From contig JBAZGH010000006.1 of NCBI GenBank assembly GCA_041652935.1, forward strand, positions 1 through 30,455: a stretch of 30,455 bases of DNA, read 5' to 3'. This document shows positions 27,745 to 30,455 of the stretch, in pieces (within the stretch, counting starts at the first letter, position 1; each line of letters begins with the position of its first letter). The notes below the pieces were generated by a model. That model was not told the DNA's origin and did no database searches. It saw only the letters and a program-made list of their open reading frames with translations. Both the position numbers and the translations under genes were made by a program. This DNA comes from JBAZGH01 sp041652935 (lineage in GTDB: Bacteria; Patescibacteriota; Patescibacteriia; Patescibacteriales; XYC2-FULL-47-12).

Positions 27745-28734
27745 ATGCAAAATAGCAAAAAGACAATTATACAACACCTTCCCGCCTACTTGGATTATAT
27801 GGAAATTGAGCAGGGACTTTCTCCGAAAACTTTGGAAAATTATTCGCGGTTCCTGAATAAGTTTTCCGGTTGGCTAAAGAAAAGCAATTTAAAAAATTTA
27901 CGGCCGCATGAGCTTACGGCCGACCATATTTATAAATACAAAACTTTTTTAACCCGGAGAGGATCATCAGATAAACCTGCCCCACCGGCAGGCGGGTCCC
28001 CTGCCCCGCTCATGAAGACCACCCAGAATTATTACTTAATTGCTTTACGTAATTTATTAAAATATTTTACTGACAAGGATATTAACGCCTTGCCGGCTGA
28101 TAAAATTAAATTATTAAGAGATAAAAGTGATAAGCAAATTAAGTTTTTAAAATTAGAACAAATTGAAACTCTTCTCTCTTCCCCTGATACTGGCAGCTTG
28201 GATGGCCTGCGCGACAAAGCAATTTTAGAAACATTATTTTCCACTGGTTTGCGGGTAGCAGAATTAACCGCCCTTGATCGTGAACAATTAAAGATTAAAA
28301 AGGGCGTAGAATATCTGGAAATATCAATAAAGGGTAAAGGTGGCCGTATTAGAACTGTATACTTCTCTTTACGCGCCGTAGAAGCCCTAAAAAGCTATTT
28401 AAACGCTCGAAATGACATGGATAAGGCCCTTTTTATATCTTATAGTAAAAATGCTCTTAAAAATGAAAATAAGCGCCTTTCAGTGCGCTCAATTGAGAAT
28501 ATAGTAAAAAAATATCTAAAATTAGCCGGTTTACCGGTTATGATGTCCCCCCATTCCCTGCGGCATAGTTATGCCACTGATTTACTGTCTAATGGGGTTG
28601 ATTTGCGCCTGGTGCAAGAATTTTTGGGCCACCGCAATATCGCCACTACGCAGATTTATACGCATGTTACTAATAAACAACTGGGCGATGTGCATCGAAA
28701 ATTTCACGGGGGAAATAGATTGAATAAAAATTAG
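27745..28734 (+). CDS. Xer-type tyrosine recombinase
   Basis: 329 residues. N-terminal SAM-like core-binding domain (~10-115, YLDYMEIEQGLSPKTLENYSRFLNKF) and C-terminal catalytic domain. Catalytic set: Arg170 (STGLRVAELTAL), Lys198 (GKGGRIR), His270 and Arg273 (SPHSLRHSYATDLL), His296 (EFLGHRNI) and Tyr305 (TTQIYTHV). All are present. The candidate dif site directly upstream indicates chromosome dimer resolution by a single recombinase or XerC/D partner. Residues ~77-90 (KPAPPAGGSPAPL) are from a GC-rich palindromic element in the N-terminal domain. The protein otherwise has normal XerC/D length. Confidence 0.92.
   Translation: MQNSKKTIIQHLPAYLDYMEIEQGLSPKTLENYSRFLNKFSGWLKKSNLKNLRPHELTADHIYKYKTFLTRRGSSDKPAPPAGGSPAPLMKTTQNYYLIALRNLLKYFTDKDINALPADKIKLLRDKSDKQIKFLKLEQIETLLSSPDTGSLDGLRDKAILETLFSTGLRVAELTALDREQLKIKKGVEYLEISIKGKGGRIRTVYFSLRAVEALKSYLNARNDMDKALFISYSKNALKNENKRLSVRSIENIVKKYLKLAGLPVMMSPHSLRHSYATDLLSNGVDLRLVQEFLGHRNIATTQIYTHVTNKQLGDVHRKFHGGNRLNKN
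27975..28011. repeat. GC-rich palindromic element inside the xer gene
   Basis: CCTGCC / GGCAGG form a hairpin around CCACC, followed by a second GC-rich part (GCGGGTCCCCTGCCCCGC). It is read in frame as Pro/Ala/Gly-rich residues within the core-binding domain. Composition contrasts sharply with the AT-rich gene. Confidence 0.7.
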
Positions 28735-28759
28735 AAATATCAATTCCAATATTTAAAGA

Positions 28760-28879
28760 AAATCAGGCACAGATGCAGTAGTGTGAAGCCAACTCTTTCC
28801 CTTGTCACTCATTCGATGTTGTGAGTAATGCGGGTTTAGCAAAAAAAGGCCATATACTACTTTATCTTGTACCTGATTT
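28760..28879. repeat. Imperfect inverted repeat or structured RNA after xer
   Basis: Left arm 28760-28785 (AAATCAGGCACAGA, GCAGTAGTGTG) pairs with right arm 28851-28879 (CATATACTACTTT, TTGTACCTGATTT). An inner hairpin CACTCA / TGTGAG lies near 28806-28825. It could be a small non-autonomous mobile element, an RNA, or a terminator between convergent genes. Confidence 0.45.
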
Positions 28880-28912
28880 ATCTTTATAGCATATAATTTA
28901 ATTTTTGTAAAA

Positions 28913-29314
28913 TCATTCAAAATACTTCCCTATCATCTCGTCTTCTTTTAGCAATTTTATATTTTTAGTCACTTGTTTATAGAATTTTGGAAAATGTTGG
29001 CGGACAATCCATCTTCCCCCATGCCATTGCCGATAAGGCAATTTTTGATGGTGGGCGATTTCATGCATTAGGACAGCCAGAATTGCTGAAATTTTTTTAG
29101 GCTTGCGCAGACGGGCGGTGTAAATATCTAAAGTAATCGTATTGCCGCCGATTCTAGTATGGCCCATAATATAACTTTTATTCTTCACCACCGGATTAAT
29201 TCGCCGCATTATCTTTATTTCCATTTTTGGATATTTCAAAAGTTTGCAGGCATAGCCGCAGATATTTTTCACCATTATTTCATAGCTTTCATCATGTTCA
29301 TTTTTTTTAATCAT
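28913..29314 (-). CDS. SprT-like HExxH metallopeptidase-type protein
   Basis: 133 residues. HEIAH at 84-88 (AVLMHEIAHHQ), then WHGGRW with His98 as probable third zinc ligand, followed by HFPKFYKQV. The HExxH-x(~9)-HG arrangement and short length resemble SprT-like / minimal metallopeptidase domains. The N-terminal half is probably a beta-sheet-containing core (IKIMRRINPVVKNKSYIMGHTRIGGNTITLDIY). No signal peptide, so cytoplasmic. The substrate is unknown. Convergent with xer. Confidence 0.68.
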   Translation of the reverse strand: MIKKNEHDESYEIMVKNICGYACKLLKYPKMEIKIMRRINPVVKNKSYIMGHTRIGGNTITLDIYTARLRKPKKISAILAVLMHEIAHHQKLPYRQWHGGRWIVRQHFPKFYKQVTKNIKLLKEDEMIGKYFE

Positions 29315-29330
29315 ATAAATTAACCCGCAA

Positions 29331-29400
29331 ATCTACAAATAAAACACAAATATACGAAATTTATGTTTGTATATTTGTATTTTATTTGTAATTTGTAGAT
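29331..29400. repeat. AT-rich palindrome, TACRAAT family, copy 3
   Basis: The left arm begins ATCTACAAAT and the right arm ends ATTTGTAGAT; inner parts share ACAAATATAC words with the copies at 11689-11749 and 22879-22952. It sits between two minus-strand genes. Confidence 0.75.
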
Positions 29401-29402
29401 AT

Positions 29403-29603
29403 TTATTTTAGCCAAAGCATCAACGGCTTAATTGCGAGGATAATGAATGCGAACAGGTAGATCATTGGATCGACCGCCGCCGTTTGCGGAAAATAGCTGG
29501 CTATTAAAAGCCCCAATGCGATCATGCTTAATTTTATTAACCCCATGTCGGTCGGGGTCATTTTTTTAAGCATTTTTTGGCAAGGTGTCTTTTTTAAAAA
29601 CAT
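29403..29603 (-). CDS. Small two-helix membrane protein
   Basis: 66 residues. Basic N terminus (MFLKKTPCQKMLKKMTPTDMG) and two hydrophobic helices (~22-40 and ~46-64) ending MLWLK. The start is fixed by AAAAGGAGG just upstream on the minus strand, with TATAAT-like DNA at 29641-29636. No family assigned, though it resembles short membrane proteins frequent in Patescibacteria. Terminates at the palindromic repeat. Confidence 0.68.
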   Translation of the reverse strand: MFLKKTPCQKMLKKMTPTDMGLIKLSMIALGLLIASYFPQTAAVDPMIYLFAFIILAIKPLMLWLK

Positions 29604-29645
29604 AAACGCCTCCTTTTATTAATTTGTTATGTAAATATTATAAAT

Positions 29646-30455
29646 TTATGGCAGATAATTTAGCGGATTAACCGGTATACCGTTTAATCTTGTTTCAAAA
29701 TGCATGTGCGGGCCGGTTGTTAAATATCCCGCGCCTTTAGTCCCGGGCATCCCCCCGGAGGCGCCGATAGCCTGTCCCTGAGCGACAAATTGGTCTACCT
29801 GTACGTCAATTCGAGAAACATGGCCATATACGGTTGAAAGACCGCCCCCATGGACAATCATTATATAGCTATAGCCATAGCCGTTATCTTTTGCCTGCGC
29901 GACATAGCCGGAGGCGGCTGCTCTAATAGTTGTTCCCTGCCCCGCCCTAATATCAATCGCCGGATGCTCAAAAACATGCTTATAAGGATAATCGGGGTCA
30001 TGAAAATAAGCAGTAATAACATTTTTGGGAACCGGCCAGACAAAGCCCTTATCATCGAAGGTTAAGGCGTTCTTTCCTTCTTTTTCCAGCAACCTGGCCC
30101 TTATTGCCTGCTCCGCGGCTACGATGGCAGCGTTAGCCGCATTTTGCTCCGCTTTGGCCTGCGATAATAATTTTTGGTACTCGCTCTCAGACTGCCTGGT
30201 TTTATCAAGGATGTACTGCTTATTAACTCGCTGGTCGACAATTTCCGCTCTTTGCTCTTCCAGTTTTTCTTTTAATTCTTTCAGCTGTTCTTTTTTGCTT
30301 TCCAGATTTTTATTCTGCTCTTCCAGTTGTTGTTTTACTTCTTTAACTTCATTTAGAACATCGTTTAGGTTGCTGTTTAAATTTTTTATATATTCTATCT
30401 GGTCTAAAAATTCTGAGATTGAATTGTTAGTTAAAATAATTTCAAGCTGGCTTTT
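29646..30455 (-). CDS. M23 family (LytM) murein peptidase with coiled coil, partial
   Basis: The frame is open to the right edge, so the true N terminus (probably a signal peptide) is outside; 269 residues are visible. The visible N-terminal ~120 residues form a long coiled coil (LNDVLNEVKEVKQQLEEQNKNLESKKEQL... ), as in EnvC/NlpD-type activators. The C-terminal domain is M23: WPVPKNVITAYFHDPDYPYKHVFEHPAIDIRAGQGT (HxxxD zinc ligands), SGYVAQAKDNGYGYSYIMIVHGGGLSTVYGHVS, and GPHMHFETRLNGIPVNPLNYL (HxH). Ligands are intact, so it is probably an active endopeptidase acting on peptidoglycan cross-links. An internal Met at 30092 would miss the coiled coil. Confidence 0.9.
   Translation of the reverse strand, partial: KSQLEIILTNNSISEFLDQIEYIKNLNSNLNDVLNEVKEVKQQLEEQNKNLESKKEQLKELKEKLEEQRAEIVDQRVNKQYILDKTRQSESEYQKLLSQAKAEQNAANAAIVAAEQAIRARLLEKEGKNALTFDDKGFVWPVPKNVITAYFHDPDYPYKHVFEHPAIDIRAGQGTTIRAAASGYVAQAKDNGYGYSYIMIVHGGGLSTVYGHVSRIDVQVDQFVAQGQAIGASGGMPGTKGAGYLTTGPHMHFETRLNGIPVNPLNYLP

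Noticed and set aside
1..30455. Alternative genetic code with TGA as an amino acid (known in some CPR groups)
   Set aside because: truB, murB and serS end at TGA at the expected protein ends, and no conserved protein needs TGA read-through.

Overview
The window looks like a chromosomal segment from a Patescibacteria / Candidate Phyla Radiation bacterium of the Parcubacteria type. This is inferred from an AT-rich background, many short lineage-style hypothetical proteins, a type IV secretion-like pilin, a Gmad2-domain surface protein, and a cell-wall cluster split up by unknown genes. No marker gene fixes the lineage. TGA is used as a stop (truB, murB, serS), so the code is standard. No rRNA, tRNA, CRISPR array or insertion sequence with a transposase was found.

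Layout. 1-3770 (+): 3' end of a CreD-like gene, TspO/MBR protein, small coiled-coil protein, DUF2127 membrane protein, a small Cys-rich protein, a BRO-N/DinD-like gene flanked by a 47-bp direct repeat, and an HExxH protein. 3835-5582 (-): exported bactofilin-like polymer-forming protein and a C-terminal fragment of meso-diaminopimelate dehydrogenase. 5888-10514: surface/export proteins (Gmad2 protein, lipoprotein, VirB2/TrbC-like pilin), AlkD-like DNA repair protein, a TIM-barrel-like protein and orphan small genes. 10580-21408 (+): truB, then a dcw-like peptidoglycan/division set (mraY, ftsW, murG, murC, an ABC exporter, murB) and a WecG/TagA glycosyltransferase fused to a NUDIX domain. 21446-27183 (+): gltX, an acidic disordered protein, lysS, serS and an ftsQ-like gene. 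27184-28734: AT-rich intergenic DNA with a small membrane ORF, a candidate dif site and an adjacent Xer recombinase. 28913-30455 (-): SprT-like HExxH protein, small membrane protein and an M23 peptidase running off the window.

MraY, MurG, MurC, MurB, FtsW and FtsQ cover lipid I/II synthesis and septal wall building. The M23 protein would act on the finished wall. Before 27.7 kb nearly all genes point right; after the Xer gene all point left. Both gene orientations therefore converge on the candidate dif site, as expected at a replication terminus.

The most unusual layer is repetitive. At least eight loci carry a 35-bp block of five degenerate heptamers, each locus with its own heptamer consensus. 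Some blocks provide the stop codons of genes; others lie in frame inside murG, murC and (less regularly) truB and gltX. Further repeats are a 60-75-bp palindrome family (three copies) and GC-rich hairpin elements inside xer, the BRO-N gene and a promoter spacer. Several genes appear to have leaderless promoters, while a separate class of small orphan genes carries strong Shine-Dalgarno sites and its own promoters and terminators.
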